Source: Flagellimonas oceani (GTDB lineage Bacteria; Bacteroidota; Bacteroidia; Flavobacteriales; Flavobacteriaceae). Taken from it: a stretch of 64,000 nt of DNA. Of this stretch, positions 42,047 through 52,306 are shown in pieces. Position 1 is the stretch's first letter. Every line of letters begins with the position of its first letter. The DNA lies in contig NZ_CP049616.1 in the NCBI RefSeq assembly GCF_011068285.1, forward strand, positions 1,282,501-1,346,500, written 5' to 3'. The position numbers were made by a program, and so were the translations under genes. The notes beneath the pieces were generated by a model. It was not told the DNA's origin, did no database searches, and was given only the letters and a program-made list of their open reading frames with translations.

Positions 42047-43438
42047 TTAACTGTTTTGAAAAGTTTCTACGGATTCAATGCTATATAATTTGGGAATTTC
42101 AGAATCCCAATCATAAGTTTCCTTAATGCCTTTTTGCAATGCCTCCGCACCTTCCTTCTCTCCGTGAACAATAAATATCCTTTCCGGTTTCTGTTCGACC
42201 TTGCTTAGCCAATCCAATAGTTCGGCATGGTCGGCATGCGCCGAAAGCCCTTCTATTTCTGCCACCTCCATTTGAAAGGATACTGTTTTTCCGTACACTC
42301 TCAATTCCCTGTCGCCGTCCAACAATTTCCGTCCCCGAGTACCTTCTGCTTGATACCCAACAAAAAGCAAGGTGTTTTTTGGTTTTTGCGCCTGGGTTTC
42401 CAAGTAATTAAGCATTCTACCTCCCGTGAGCATTCCGCTTCCAGCGATGACGATTTTAGGTGTATCATCGCTTCTCAATTCCATTGTTTCCCGATAACTG
42501 CTTACGACCGTAAAGTGCGAACATATTTCGTCACACTCAGCATCTTCCAACCTATGCCAGTCTCTAGTTCGATGGAACAGTTCCAGTACGTTGGCCCCCA
42601 TCGGGCTGTCCATAATCATCTGTACTTTGGGAATTTTATTTTGTTTTAACAACCTCCAAAATATCAGCATCATCAATTGGGCACGCTCTACGGAAAAACT
42701 TGGTATGAAAAGGCTTCCGCCCCTTTCAATGGTTTTGTTGACCAATTTTTCAATTTCGGGAAGTGCCTCCGCCTCTTCGGGATGAAACCTGCCGCCATAG
42801 GTCGATTCTATAAAAAGAACATCCGCCTTTTTTGGTTTTAGCGGTGGATATAGCAATAAATCGTTGGTTCTGCCGATATCCCCTGAAAAAACAAAACGTT
42901 TTCCGAGAACATCCAATTCAATGTAGGTAGCACCTAGGATATGGCCGTTGTACTGAAATCTAGCCTTTATGTTTTTCATTAAGGGCAGCCATTGGCCGGG
43001 GGGTACTCCCTTAAAAAAGGGAACGGTTTTTTCAACATCCTTTAAGTCATAAAGTGGTTCGGCGGGGCTGTGTTTGGAATAACCTTCCTTATTGGCCCGT
43101 TCGGCTTCCTGTTCTTGAATCTTGGCACTATCGTTCAATATGATTTTGGCAATGTCCAGGGTGGGGTACGTTCCATAAATGGGCCCCTTAAAACCCTGTT
43201 TGACCAATCTGGGCAGATAGCCTGTATGGTCCATGTGCCCATGCGTAAGCAAGACCGCATCAATTTCCGAGACTTCAACGGGTGGATACTCCCAGTTTTT
43301 TAGACGTAGTTCTTTTAGCCCTTGAAAAAGACCACAATCAATCAAGATTTTGCGTTCGCCGGTATCCAAGAGATATTTTGAACCGGTAACGGTTCCAGCA
43401 GCTCCTAAAAAGTGAATGTTTATTTTGTTGTTTTTCAT
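42047..43438 (-). CDS. Metallo-beta-lactamase / beta-CASP nuclease-like protein
   Basis: 463 residues. Metal-binding motif LTHGHMDHTGYLPRL near residue 64-78, further ligands in GDIGR and SAHADHAELLDW, and the beta-CASP region with ESTYGGRFHP and SGSGMLTGGR-like segments (AGSGMLTGGRM). This belongs to the RNA-specific group (CPSF-like). It probably processes RNA. Its presence in a stress cluster next to salvage genes is repeated in other bacteria. Confidence 0.85.
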   Translation of the reverse strand: MKNNKINIHFLGAAGTVTGSKYLLDTGERKILIDCGLFQGLKELRLKNWEYPPVEVSEIDAVLLTHGHMDHTGYLPRLVKQGFKGPIYGTYPTLDIAKIILNDSAKIQEQEAERANKEGYSKHSPAEPLYDLKDVEKTVPFFKGVPPGQWLPLMKNIKARFQYNGHILGATYIELDVLGKRFVFSGDIGRTNDLLLYPPLKPKKADVLFIESTYGGRFHPEEAEALPEIEKLVNKTIERGGSLFIPSFSVERAQLMMLIFWRLLKQNKIPKVQMIMDSPMGANVLELFHRTRDWHRLEDAECDEICSHFTVVSSYRETMELRSDDTPKIVIAGSGMLTGGRMLNYLETQAQKPKNTLLFVGYQAEGTRGRKLLDGDRELRVYGKTVSFQMEVAEIEGLSAHADHAELLDWLSKVEQKPERIFIVHGEKEGAEALQKGIKETYDWDSEIPKLYSIESVETFQNS

Positions 43439-43451
43439 TTATAGTACCCGT

Positions 43452-43706
43452 TTAGTGTCCCCCACAGCAGGAAGGTGTGTTCCCTTTATCTTGGTCCGGT
43501 TGGCATAACTCCGCTATTTCTTTGTAGAGATCATGAAAATCCTCTTTGATGAGAAGGGCTAGTTTCTTGGTGGATTTGGGTTCGGAGTTTACCATCTCCA
43601 GTAATGTTTCGAAGGCCTCTTCAAGTAAGCTTGGATCATCTTCCATTGCTTGGTAAAATGGCTCTAGGTCTATACTGTTCTGTTTTTGTAATGTTTCTGT
43701 TCTCAT
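43452..43706 (-). CDS. Small protein with C-terminal CCGGH motif
   Basis: 84 residues, helical and acidic for the first 65 residues (DPSLLEEAFETLLEMVN), with a short tail ending NTPSCCGGH that may bind a metal. Not recognised. It lies between the ATP-cone endonuclease and the beta-CASP gene, on the same strand as both. Confidence 0.5.
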   Translation of the reverse strand: MRTETLQKQNSIDLEPFYQAMEDDPSLLEEAFETLLEMVNSEPKSTKKLALLIKEDFHDLYKEIAELCQPDQDKGNTPSCCGGH

Positions 43707-43742
43707 CTGTTTTCTTTTTAGGATTGATCAATGTTTATTGGT

Positions 43743-44585
43743 TTAATGTGCTGTGCATAATTCTTCTGAATCTTCGAGAATTTTTTTTTGTCGTTGCTTG
43801 GCGATACCTATTTGCCCCAAAAATGATGGGTTTTCGCTAATGTCCTTGCAGAGCACAATGCCCTTATCCAATAATTTGGATTTCTCGGCCTTTGTCAATG
43901 TTGTTAAAGAGGTTAAGGGATGTAGGCCGGATCTGTCTATGCGTTCTTTCAGACCGTTCCCTTTCGGATAATCCCAACTTGTAAGCATCAGCCCAACACA
44001 GGTACCATATTGTATGGCATCGGTGGTAAAGCGGGTATTGGTATAAACACCCCCTTGATGAAACTTGGTTTTATGGCCTTGCTGTTTTTCCCATTGTTTT
44101 TCCACATCCAAAAATCTTGAATGGATATAGAGCGGGATTTTCACATTGCAAAACCGGCCCTGATCACTATGGTATTTACATTCAATCATATAATGCTTGT
44201 TGTCTTTTTCAGCTATCACATCCACTTCATGCTGTACACAATTGCCTTGAACGATTACCCCGACTTTTGTATCAAAACCTTCTTGACTCAATAGGGCCCC
44301 AACAAATTTTTCAAAGGGATAACCCGAAGGCCCGAGTTCCATAAGGGCTTTTTTTAGTTTATACCGCGAAGCGCTCACACGGGCCTTGCTCTTTAGCATC
44401 CTAAAGGCACTTCGGTATATTTCTTTGGTGGTCATGCCATGGGATACCCTGTCCCTAATTTCATTGGCAATTTCTTGAACAAGCGTTTCGTCAGCCTTTG
44501 AACGGCGCAATGATTTGATGAGCTTTTTGATATCGAATTCCTCAAGTTCACCGGAATATTTTCTTATCTGTACCTGCTGGGTCAT
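43743..44585 (-). CDS. ATP-cone domain fused to Mrr-like endonuclease
   Basis: 280 residues. The first 90 are an ATP-cone (QIRKYSGELEEFDIKKLIKSLRR and GMTTKEIYRSAFRML), a nucleotide-sensing module. Residues 90-200 have a restriction-endonuclease fold: HEVDVIAEKDN and YMIECKYHS give D...ExK (active Lys), and HKTKFHQGGVYTNTRFT follows. It would cut nucleic acid depending on ATP or dATP level. It lies four bases after the UspA-like gene. Confidence 0.78.
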   Translation of the reverse strand: MTQQVQIRKYSGELEEFDIKKLIKSLRRSKADETLVQEIANEIRDRVSHGMTTKEIYRSAFRMLKSKARVSASRYKLKKALMELGPSGYPFEKFVGALLSQEGFDTKVGVIVQGNCVQHEVDVIAEKDNKHYMIECKYHSDQGRFCNVKIPLYIHSRFLDVEKQWEKQQGHKTKFHQGGVYTNTRFTTDAIQYGTCVGLMLTSWDYPKGNGLKERIDRSGLHPLTSLTTLTKAEKSKLLDKGIVLCKDISENPSFLGQIGIAKQRQKKILEDSEELCTAH

Positions 44586-44588
44586 TCT

Positions 44589-45419
44589 CTATATTTTAAT
44601 GGTCATCACTGGTAGCGAAGAATGGTTGGCGACCCCTTCTGTAATGCTTTTTGAGAACAAACTTAAAAATCCTGTATTCCCATGTGTACACATGGCGATC
44701 AGGTCCGCTTTGTTGTGTTTCAAATATGTATTGATGCCCGTTTCAACTTGGTTTTCGTTATACACGTTCATGGAGAAATTCTTGAGTTCTGGAAAACCCT
44801 CCAAAAACTTTCGTATGGGATCTAGGCCAAGGGCGATACTATTATGGTCCGATGCCGTGTTGATGCGTAATAGATGAATTTTCGCATTACATTTTTCTGC
44901 GATGGAGAGTACTGCCCTAAAAGCACTGCCCACATCTTCCATAAAATCTGAAACGAAAACGATATCCTTGAAAGGAAACCTTACATCATCTTCTTTTACC
45001 ACAACGACCGGCACATCGGATTTTCTTACCAAACGCTCTACGTTGCTACCAAGAAGTTCACGAACTATGCCTTTGGTGCCACTGCTTCCTGTAACGATGA
45101 AATCATGGTCATAATGACCCGAATGTTTCAGAATGTTGTCTTGATCTACATGAAATTGTAAAAAGGTTTGGCATTTTAGATGTTCTTTTTCGGCCTTTTT
45201 TTCCAGTTCACGTAACGAGGCTTTCGCTTTTCCAATTTTTTTGAGGGTTTCTGGATACCGTTTTTCCTTTTGCTTATCCAATTTGACCCAATCGACAGGA
45301 GTCTTTAACAAATGGAAAAAATGAATTTCCGCATTATAAAGTTTGGCCATTTCAATGCCCAAATCGGCGGCTTTGTTGCAGTTTTCTGAGAAATCCGTGG
45401 GTACGAGTATATTTTTCAT
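44589..45419 (-). CDS. Universal stress protein, two UspA domains
   Basis: 276 residues, two Usp folds. The first opens NILVPTDFSENCNKAAD and has GSSGTKGIVRELLGSN (ATP loop). The second starts KDIVFVSDFMEDV and ends with CTHGNTGFLSLFSKSITEGV, also loop-like. This gene starts the ATP-cone/MBL/phosphorylase part of the stress cluster. Confidence 0.85.
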   Translation of the reverse strand: MKNILVPTDFSENCNKAADLGIEMAKLYNAEIHFFHLLKTPVDWVKLDKQKEKRYPETLKKIGKAKASLRELEKKAEKEHLKCQTFLQFHVDQDNILKHSGHYDHDFIVTGSSGTKGIVRELLGSNVERLVRKSDVPVVVVKEDDVRFPFKDIVFVSDFMEDVGSAFRAVLSIAEKCNAKIHLLRINTASDHNSIALGLDPIRKFLEGFPELKNFSMNVYNENQVETGINTYLKHNKADLIAMCTHGNTGFLSLFSKSITEGVANHSSLPVMTIKI

Positions 45420-45477
45420 AGTGCTATTGTTTTTAGGTTTATATAGATTTAAGTACTTCCTATGGAAGCTTGTCGTT

Positions 45478-46473
45478 TTATTTGCTGGCTACTTCGTTTC
45501 CCGAGTCGATTTGTTTTTCAAAACAATCCAGATTATGTATGGTGGTTTCGGCAATATTCGTCAGTGCCGTATCGGTCAAGAAGGCCTGATGGCTCGTTAT
45601 CAGAACATTATTGAAGGTCATCAAACGAGCGATTACATCGTCCTGTAAAATCTCGTCAGAATGGTCTTCGAAAAACAGTCCTTCCTCTTCTTCATAGACA
45701 TCCATACCAAAGAACCCGACCTTTCCGGTTTTTAGTCCATCGATGACCGCTTTGGTATCTACCAGACCGCCCCTGCTCGTATTGATGAGCATAACACCTT
45801 TTTTCATGACCCCAATTTGCTCGGCATCTATTAAATGTTTCGTGTCGGTAGCCAAAGGCACGTGAAGACTGATAATATCCGATTCGGCACATAATGTTCT
45901 ACAATCGGTATAGCGGGCACCAAATTTTTCTACTAGGTCTTCATCCTTGTTGACATCATAGGCTAGAATTTTACAGCCAAACCCATGAAGGATTTTGACC
46001 AAGACTGCGCCAATCTTTCCGGTGCCCAATACCCCAACCGTTTTGCCGTTCAAGTCAAAACCAGTGAGTCCGTTTAAGGAAAAGTTTTGTTCACGCACTC
46101 TATTATTGGCCCTAATTAGTTTTCTGTTCAAAGCCAATATGAGTGCGACCGTGTGTTCTGCGATGGCGTAAGGCGAATATGCGGGAACACGAGCCACCTT
46201 GATGTTCATTTCATCCGCCTTTTCCATATCCACATGATTGTAGCCTGCCGAACGAAGAGCTATGTATTTGACTCCGAACGCACCTAATTTTTCCAGTACG
46301 TTGGCGGATGCATCATCCCCTGTAAATAGACTGATGGCCTCCGAGCCTTTTGCCAAGGGAACGGTATGCTCGGATAATCGTTCCTCTAGTAGCCTCAATT
46401 CATGTTTGCCGTCATTGGCGGATGTTAAATAGGATTCTTCAAACTTATGGGTGCTGAATACCGTTGTTTTCAT
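45478..46473 (-). CDS. ldhA: D-lactate dehydrogenase (2-hydroxyacid dehydrogenase)
   Basis: 331 residues from the ATG at 46473; an earlier in-frame start is poor. NAD fold GVLGTGKIG, catalytic Arg in INTSRGGLVD, Glu in MDVYEEEEG and His in TSHQAFLT are all present, plus the LdhA-typical LFFEDHSDEILQDD stretch. It reduces pyruvate to D-lactate and re-oxidises NADH. In this cluster it is the exit of a glycolytic set, pointing to fermentation. Confidence 0.9.
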   Translation of the reverse strand: MKTTVFSTHKFEESYLTSANDGKHELRLLEERLSEHTVPLAKGSEAISLFTGDDASANVLEKLGAFGVKYIALRSAGYNHVDMEKADEMNIKVARVPAYSPYAIAEHTVALILALNRKLIRANNRVREQNFSLNGLTGFDLNGKTVGVLGTGKIGAVLVKILHGFGCKILAYDVNKDEDLVEKFGARYTDCRTLCAESDIISLHVPLATDTKHLIDAEQIGVMKKGVMLINTSRGGLVDTKAVIDGLKTGKVGFFGMDVYEEEEGLFFEDHSDEILQDDVIARLMTFNNVLITSHQAFLTDTALTNIAETTIHNLDCFEKQIDSGNEVASK

Positions 46474-46486
46474 TTGCGTTTTAATT

Positions 46487-47458
46487 TTATTTACCAAAAA
46501 TCTTTACGAGTTCGTACAACTCGTCTTGTACCTGGTGTTGTTTTACCACTTGGTCAAAAGGCGTGAGGCTAAGTTCGTTGTTGAGAATACCGACCATAAC
46601 GCTCTTTTTTTCTTGTAAAAGGGCCTTTACCGAAGCTGCCCCAAGTCTTATCCCCAACATACGATCGGCAGCGGAAGGGTTTCCACCGCGTTGCACATGC
46701 CCCAGTTTTGTGATACGGAGGTCTAGCTTCGGATTTAATTCTTTAATCTTTGATGCCGCTATTTCGGCACCAAGTTCATCGCCTTCGGCAACAACGGCTA
46801 TGAAGGCTTCTTCGCTATCATAAACACTTGCCTTTTCGAGCAAACGGACAAAATCTTGTCCACTTTCCGGCACTAAAATGGCATCGGCACCTACGCCCAA
46901 CCCAGAATGCATTGCTATATATCCGCAGTCCCTTCCCATTACCTCAATTAGAAATATTCGGTTATGTGATTCTGCTGTGTCCCTGATCTTATCAATGTTT
47001 TCGATTGCCGTATTCACTGCGGAATCAAAGCCCAAGGTGAAGTCGGTTCCGGCCATGTCATTGTCTATGGTACCTGGAATACCGATAAATGGTAGTTCGC
47101 AAATCTCCGAAAAGGCGAGCAGCCCTTTAAAAGTACCATCCCCGCCCACGGCGATAAGTGCATCGATGTTATTTTTCCGAAGGTTCTCCAGGGCCTGCTG
47201 TCTTCCCTCTTTAGTTAGGAATCTTGCGCTTCGTGCGGTCTTAAGAAAAGTACCGCCCCGATGCACTAATTTTTGAAGTTCCTGGGTATCCAATTCGACT
47301 AAATCCCCATCGATTAGGCCTTCATAACCTTTACGAAAACCACTTAATTTTATGCTGTTCACTTCGGCAGTTTTTGCAATGGCAAATAAAGCTGCATTCA
47401 TGCCTGGGGAATCCCCTCCCGAGGTAAATACCCCAATATGTTTCATATTCGTGTTCAT
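46487..47458 (-). CDS. pfkA: 6-phosphofructokinase (ATP-type)
   Basis: 323 residues. Motifs GGDSPGMNAAL (start), GGDGTFKGL, GIPGTIDNDMAGTD and GHVQRGG are all there and fit an ATP-dependent PfkA. It makes fructose-1,6-bisphosphate. Its ATG overlaps the stop of the symporter gene (ATGA), so the two genes are translationally coupled. ATP- versus PPi-dependence is read from the GGDGT loop only. Confidence 0.9.
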   Translation of the reverse strand: MNTNMKHIGVFTSGGDSPGMNAALFAIAKTAEVNSIKLSGFRKGYEGLIDGDLVELDTQELQKLVHRGGTFLKTARSARFLTKEGRQQALENLRKNNIDALIAVGGDGTFKGLLAFSEICELPFIGIPGTIDNDMAGTDFTLGFDSAVNTAIENIDKIRDTAESHNRIFLIEVMGRDCGYIAMHSGLGVGADAILVPESGQDFVRLLEKASVYDSEEAFIAVVAEGDELGAEIAASKIKELNPKLDLRITKLGHVQRGGNPSAADRMLGIRLGAASVKALLQEKKSVMVGILNNELSLTPFDQVVKQHQVQDELYELVKIFGK

Positions 47459-48804
47459 GATTTAGTGGTTTTAAGATTAGCGGTAATCAGATCGGGTATT
47501 TTTCCGTAAAACCGATTGAAAACCATACAAGCCGTTAAGTCTCCGGTAACATTCACTGCAGTTCGGAACATGCCGAGCAAGCGCTCCACCCCGATTATTA
47601 TGATAATTCCCTCAGAAGGTATTCCGGCCCCCGATAGTACCGAAGCCAGTATGACAACGCCACCTCCAGGTATGGCCGGGGTTCCGATTGAGGCCGCAAC
47701 TATCGTAACGACGACGACAATAATATTTAAAAGGTCCATTTCTAATCCGTAAGCCTGTGCTATGAATAAAGTGGTTATGGTCTGATAGAGGGCCGTCCCA
47801 TCCATATTTACAGTAGCCCCGATCGGAATTATGAAATTACTGATAGAGCTATCTACTTTCAGTTCTTCCTCTGCTGTTTTCAGCGATAAGGGCATGACCG
47901 CGGCAGAACTTGTAGTCGAGAATGCTAAAAGTTGGACATCCGTAATCTTTCTCAAAAATTTAAGAGGATTAGTCCGGCCAAGTGTGCTTACCAATAAGAG
48001 GTAGATAACAATCAACATAAATAGGCCCAACAGTACAACGAGCACATAAAAACCCAATCCTGAAAGGGAGCTTAACCCGACACTGGATGTAAGCTGGGCC
48101 ATCAATCCGAATACTGCCACCGGCACCAACAACATGGCCCATTTTACTACGGTCATACAGATTTCCTGTACGGCACTCAAAAGTAATTTTACTGGTTTGA
48201 GCAAATCATTGGGTAACGACAGAACGGCTACCCCTATTATAATGGTAAAAATGACAATGCTCAACATTTCGCCACTTACCATGGAGGCCAATGGGTTTTC
48301 GGGCAGTAGATCCGTTATGGCATTCGGAATATCATTTATTCCAAAGGATAGTTCCGAACTTTCGGCAGTATCGGCCAATGCATTTGCATGATCCATTTCC
48401 GCCTGTTGGTGCAGATACTTTCCAGGTCTGAACAGTGCGGCTAGCAACGTTCCTATGGTTACTGATATAATTGTTGTTGATATAAAATATAAGAGCACAC
48501 CACCCCCCAACTTTTTTAGATTTTCCTTGTCGTTACTGGCTATGCCCGTAATGATGGAAGCCACAATCAAGGGAATCATTATCATCTGCACCAATTTAAG
48601 GAAGAGCATTCCCGGTAGGGCCAACCAATTTCCCAACATATCGGCAGTCGCCTTACTGACCCAACCGTTTTGAGGACTTAATAACAACCCGAAACCTACA
48701 CCCAAAAACAAAGCGATAATCACTTTTAGCCATAGCCTGCTCTCTACCAGTCTCTGCAAGTAATGGTTGAGTGATTTTAAAGATTTTATTTCAGTTTCGA
48801 ACAT
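47455..48804 (-). CDS. Dicarboxylate/amino acid:cation symporter (DAACS)
   Basis: 449 residues, about eight membrane helices plus two re-entrant loops. The serine-rich STTSSAAVMPLSL loop and NMDGTALYQ motif are the marks of this family (GltP/DctA). It imports a dicarboxylate or glutamate with Na+ or H+. It lies between aldolase and phosphofructokinase genes. Uptake of malate or aspartate for the cluster is inferred. Confidence 0.9.
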   Translation of the reverse strand: MFETEIKSLKSLNHYLQRLVESRLWLKVIIALFLGVGFGLLLSPQNGWVSKATADMLGNWLALPGMLFLKLVQMIMIPLIVASIITGIASNDKENLKKLGGGVLLYFISTTIISVTIGTLLAALFRPGKYLHQQAEMDHANALADTAESSELSFGINDIPNAITDLLPENPLASMVSGEMLSIVIFTIIIGVAVLSLPNDLLKPVKLLLSAVQEICMTVVKWAMLLVPVAVFGLMAQLTSSVGLSSLSGLGFYVLVVLLGLFMLIVIYLLLVSTLGRTNPLKFLRKITDVQLLAFSTTSSAAVMPLSLKTAEEELKVDSSISNFIIPIGATVNMDGTALYQTITTLFIAQAYGLEMDLLNIIVVVVTIVAASIGTPAIPGGGVVILASVLSGAGIPSEGIIIIIGVERLLGMFRTAVNVTGDLTACMVFNRFYGKIPDLITANLKTTKS

Positions 48805-48817
48805 GGTATTTTATCAC

Positions 48818-49879
48818 TTAGGCTATCGTTATTTTCTCCTCCAAATAAACACTTTGGACTGCATGCAATAATTCTACCCCTTCCTTAATGGGTCGTTGAA
48901 AAGCTTTTCTTCCAAGTATCAGACCCGAGCCTCCTGCCCGTTTGTTTATGATTGCGGTTGTAATGGCCTCGGTCAAATCGGATGCTCCTCTGGAACCCCC
49001 ACCGGAACTGATCAGTCCTACTTTGCCCATATAGCAATTGGCAACCTGTAAACGACACAAATCGATGGGGTGTTCGGTGGTCAGGGTTTCATACATGGCA
49101 TCGTCATATTTCCCAAATTGAAGGTCTTTAAAACCGTAATTTGTAGTGGGTAATTTTTGTTTGATGATATCCCCCTGTATTGTTACCCCAAGGTGGTTGG
49201 CTTGTCCCGTTAAATCTGCAGCGGTGTGATAGTCCTCTTTATCCGTTTTGAAAGCATCGTTACGGGTGTAACACCACAAAATCGTGGCCATGCCCAGATT
49301 ATGGGCCTCGGCGAAGGCTTCCGCAATCTCCACTATCTGTCGATTACTTTCCTTAGATCCAAAATATATGGTCGCCCCAATAGCAACTGCGCCCATATCC
49401 CAAGCGTCCTTGACCTTTCCGAACAAGGTTTGGTCGTAGGCATTGGGATATGACAGTAGTTCATTGTGGTTTATCTTCACGATGAACGGTATTTTATGCG
49501 CGTATTTCCGAGCGTACAGACCTAATACACCAAAAGTCGAGGCCACCCCGTTACAACCTGCGCCAATGGCAAGTTTTATAATATTCTCAGGGTCAAAATA
49601 ATCGGGGTTTTTATAGAAGGAAAAAGCGGCACTATGTTCGATTCCCTGATCTACGGGAAGTATGCTTAAATACCCTGTATCCTTCAGGTTGCCATGCCCG
49701 TATAATTGGGCAAGACTTCGAAGCGTTTGTGGATTACGATTGCTGTTGACAAAAACTTTAGAGACAAAATTTTTATCGGGCAATTGCAGTTCATCCTTGG
49801 TAATCTTTTCGCTAACATGATCTAAATAGAAGGACGCTTTGTCCCCCAACTGCTCTATTATTTTTTCGTGAGAGTTCAT
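48818..49879 (-). CDS. fbaB: Class I fructose-bisphosphate aldolase (DhnA/archaeal type)
   Basis: 353 residues, TIM barrel. VDQGIEHSA near the start, [15 protein letters not shown] and [13 protein letters not shown] in the middle, [12 protein letters not shown] and SSGGGSRG near the end. The Lys of the KINHN strand or the one in the later loop forms the Schiff base. It splits fructose-1,6-bisphosphate and is metal-independent, useful when metal chelation or displacement threatens class II enzymes. Confidence 0.9.
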   Translation of the reverse strand: MNSHEKIIEQLGDKASFYLDHVSEKITKDELQLPDKNFVSKVFVNSNRNPQTLRSLAQLYGHGNLKDTGYLSILPVDQGIEHSAAFSFYKNPDYFDPENIIKLAIGAGCNGVASTFGVLGLYARKYAHKIPFIVKINHNELLSYPNAYDQTLFGKVKDAWDMGAVAIGATIYFGSKESNRQIVEIAEAFAEAHNLGMATILWCYTRNDAFKTDKEDYHTAADLTGQANHLGVTIQGDIIKQKLPTTNYGFKDLQFGKYDDAMYETLTTEHPIDLCRLQVANCYMGKVGLISSGGGSRGASDLTEAITTAIINKRAGGSGLILGRKAFQRPIKEGVELLHAVQSVYLEEKITIA

Positions 49880-49887
49880 TGTTTTAA

Positions 49888-50904
49888 CTATTGATTAATA
49901 CCTAGACTTTTATTGGTCTTAGCGATGGATTTATTACCATCCATCTCGATTCCGGTAAGTGCCCGAATGGCGTCGATGGTCTCGGGAATTACAATCGCTT
50001 GATTGTCCACCACGTAGGCATAAAAGAGTTCATCGCCCACCACTTTTAGCATATCTTCCCATAGGGCTACCTCGTACATGTCGCCCCAAGGCCTGCCCAT
50101 ATCCAAAAACATTTCCTTGATGGTGTTGTTGGAGACCAAGCCTTGATCATAGTGAATAAACTTGATTCTACTTGAGGTTTTGAGGGCGTTCAACACCTCT
50201 TCCTTTGATGTTTCTTTCTTTAGTTTCACGTTCCAGTAATGCATATGGCTCAAGGTTTGGGGAACTTTGACCGCTGAAGTAATGACATCCAAATCAGGAT
50301 CCACGCTCTGTGCGTCGGGACCTTGGTGGCTCGGGATTTCTTTTTCCGGTACCATGGTGTTCATAATCCCTCCTAAATGACTTTCCCAAGGGTCGGTCGC
50401 CCTTCTTAAAAGTGTGCCACGTGCATAATCCAGTAAATCGGCCCTTTTTAAAGCGGTCAATGTTCTCAGGATTGATGTGGTATTACAGGAAACCACTCGG
50501 GTTGCATTGATATTCAACGCCGTGTTATAATTGTTTTCAGCACTAAAGGAGTGGCCTGTTGTCTCGTGCTTTTCCCCACCGTGCAGAATGAATTTGATAT
50601 TGTGTGTTTTATAGGTTTCCACGTTTTTCGCCGCAATCATTTTTGGGGTGCAATCCACCACAAGTTCCACTTTATCCAATAAGTCCTGCATATTGCCCAT
50701 TACCGAAATGCCCGAAGCCTTCATTTGTTTTTCCGCTTCGGTGGTTGTCGCATAGATATCATAATCCTTTCTTACAGCGTTCTGTATGCGCCAATCGCTG
50801 ATAATGTCGCAAACCCCGACTAGTTTCATGTCATCCTGTACCTTTATGGCATCGGCAACTCTTTTGCCGATGACCCCGTATCCTACTACTGCAATATTTT
50901 TCAT
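49888..50904 (-). CDS. gap: Type II (archaeal-type) glyceraldehyde-3-phosphate dehydrogenase
   Basis: 338 residues from the ATG at 50904 (a TTG at 50910 is less likely). N-terminal NAD(P) fold [16 protein letters not shown], catalytic Cys in [13 protein letters not shown], and ILHGGEKHE after it. This is the archaeal type, rare in bacteria, and unlike the usual GapA of Bacteroidota. Together with FbaB, Pfk and LdhA it forms a lower-glycolysis set. 3-Phosphoglycerate kinase is not in the window. Confidence 0.88.
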   Translation of the reverse strand: MKNIAVVGYGVIGKRVADAIKVQDDMKLVGVCDIISDWRIQNAVRKDYDIYATTTEAEKQMKASGISVMGNMQDLLDKVELVVDCTPKMIAAKNVETYKTHNIKFILHGGEKHETTGHSFSAENNYNTALNINATRVVSCNTTSILRTLTALKRADLLDYARGTLLRRATDPWESHLGGIMNTMVPEKEIPSHQGPDAQSVDPDLDVITSAVKVPQTLSHMHYWNVKLKKETSKEEVLNALKTSSRIKFIHYDQGLVSNNTIKEMFLDMGRPWGDMYEVALWEDMLKVVGDELFYAYVVDNQAIVIPETIDAIRALTGIEMDGNKSIAKTNKSLGINQ

Positions 50905-50931
50905 TTTCAATTGTTTTTAGTGATTCAATAT

Positions 50932-52284
50932 TTATTCTTGGGTTGATGTGTATTGCGCATCAACTTTCTTTGTTCTTTTGAAACTTCTTATGATTACCCT
51001 ATTACTTTTTTCGTAAGTAAAATAGCTGATGGCCCAATTGAAGCCCACCAATAGTTTGTTCCTAAACCCACTGATGGAGACCAAGTGAACAACAGACCAT
51101 AAAAGCCAAGCGGCATAGCCACCGAAATGAAACTTCCCCAAATCAGCGACCGCTTTTCTCTTGCCGACAGTGGCCAATGAACCTTTATCTTTATATGTAA
51201 AGGGTTTTGAAGGCTTTGAAAGCAAGGTGTTGAGCAGTACTTTGGCCAAATGTCTGCCTTGTTGTATGGCGGTTTGGGCTACTTGGGGATACCCTTTCGG
51301 GGTCTCATCTGTGATTACCCCGGCGATATCCCCAATGGCAAAGACATTGTCCATTCCATAAACTTTTAGGTGGTGGTCCGTTTTAAGACGATTGCCCTTG
51401 ACAATAGACGTCTCATCGAATCCTTTTGGAAAATCTCCAGTTACCCCTGCTGTCCAAATCAAGTTCTTGGCTAAAATGGTCTTGCCGCTTTTGGTTTTGA
51501 CCACCCTGCCATCATAGTTACTAACGGATTCTTTCAACATCACCTTAACGTTCAGATTCTCTAAATAGGTCAGCGTTTTTGAAGAAGCTTTGTCCGACAT
51601 GGCAGAGAGCACTTCGTCCATAGCTTCCACCAAATAGATGTTCATGATGGAGGAAGGATACTCGGGATAGTCTTTAGGAAGGATGTACTTGCAAAACTCC
51701 GCCAAAGCACCTGCCATTTCTACTCCGGCGGGACCGCCACCCACGATCACAAAATTCGTGAGGGCATCGCGTTCCTCATCATCGCACGTGATCGCGGCCT
51801 GTTCCAAATTTTGCAGCATCATGTGGCGGATATTTAGAGAATCCCGGATATCCTTCATCCCCAAACTATTTCTTTCCACTTCTTCCATACCGAAGAAGTT
51901 GGTCTTTGTTCCCGTTGCCAAGACCAGATAATCATAGGTAAGTTTTCCTTTGTCCGTTATGACGGTATTGATGGAGTTTTGAATTTCCTTTACCTCGGCC
52001 AGCCTGAAGCTCACATTCTTATATCCCTTGAATTGTTTTCTAAAAGGGAATACAATGCTATCGGGTTCAAGCCCACTGGTGGCTACCTGATAAAATAAGG
52101 GCTGAAACTGATGAAAGTTATGGCGGTCAATAAGTACCACCTGAACATCTTTATTTTTCAACCCTTCCACCAATGCCAGACCCGCAAAGCCACCACCTAC
52201 AATGACTATTCTTGGGAACCTGGAATGCGGCAAGCAGATTGCATCCGTCACTTTGCGTGTATTGTTTTTGCTATCGTCTAACAT
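50932..52284 (-). CDS. ndh: Type II NADH dehydrogenase-like (NDH-2)
   Basis: 450 residues. Two dinucleotide folds: RIVIVGGGFAGLALVEGL near 25 (FAD) and FVIVGGGPAGVEMAGALAE near 180 (NADH), and FAIGDIAGV near the end, then a C-terminal membrane anchor (about 385-420, AWLLWSVVHLVSISGF). It passes electrons from NADH to quinone without pumping protons. It is downstream of the stress and Gap genes and would help re-oxidise NADH from glycolysis. Confidence 0.88.
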   Translation of the reverse strand: MLDDSKNNTRKVTDAICLPHSRFPRIVIVGGGFAGLALVEGLKNKDVQVVLIDRHNFHQFQPLFYQVATSGLEPDSIVFPFRKQFKGYKNVSFRLAEVKEIQNSINTVITDKGKLTYDYLVLATGTKTNFFGMEEVERNSLGMKDIRDSLNIRHMMLQNLEQAAITCDDEERDALTNFVIVGGGPAGVEMAGALAEFCKYILPKDYPEYPSSIMNIYLVEAMDEVLSAMSDKASSKTLTYLENLNVKVMLKESVSNYDGRVVKTKSGKTILAKNLIWTAGVTGDFPKGFDETSIVKGNRLKTDHHLKVYGMDNVFAIGDIAGVITDETPKGYPQVAQTAIQQGRHLAKVLLNTLLSKPSKPFTYKDKGSLATVGKRKAVADLGKFHFGGYAAWLLWSVVHLVSISGFRNKLLVGFNWAISYFTYEKSNRVIIRSFKRTKKVDAQYTSTQE

Positions 52285-52306
52285 TTGGTTCTTGCCTGTT
52301 AACTTT

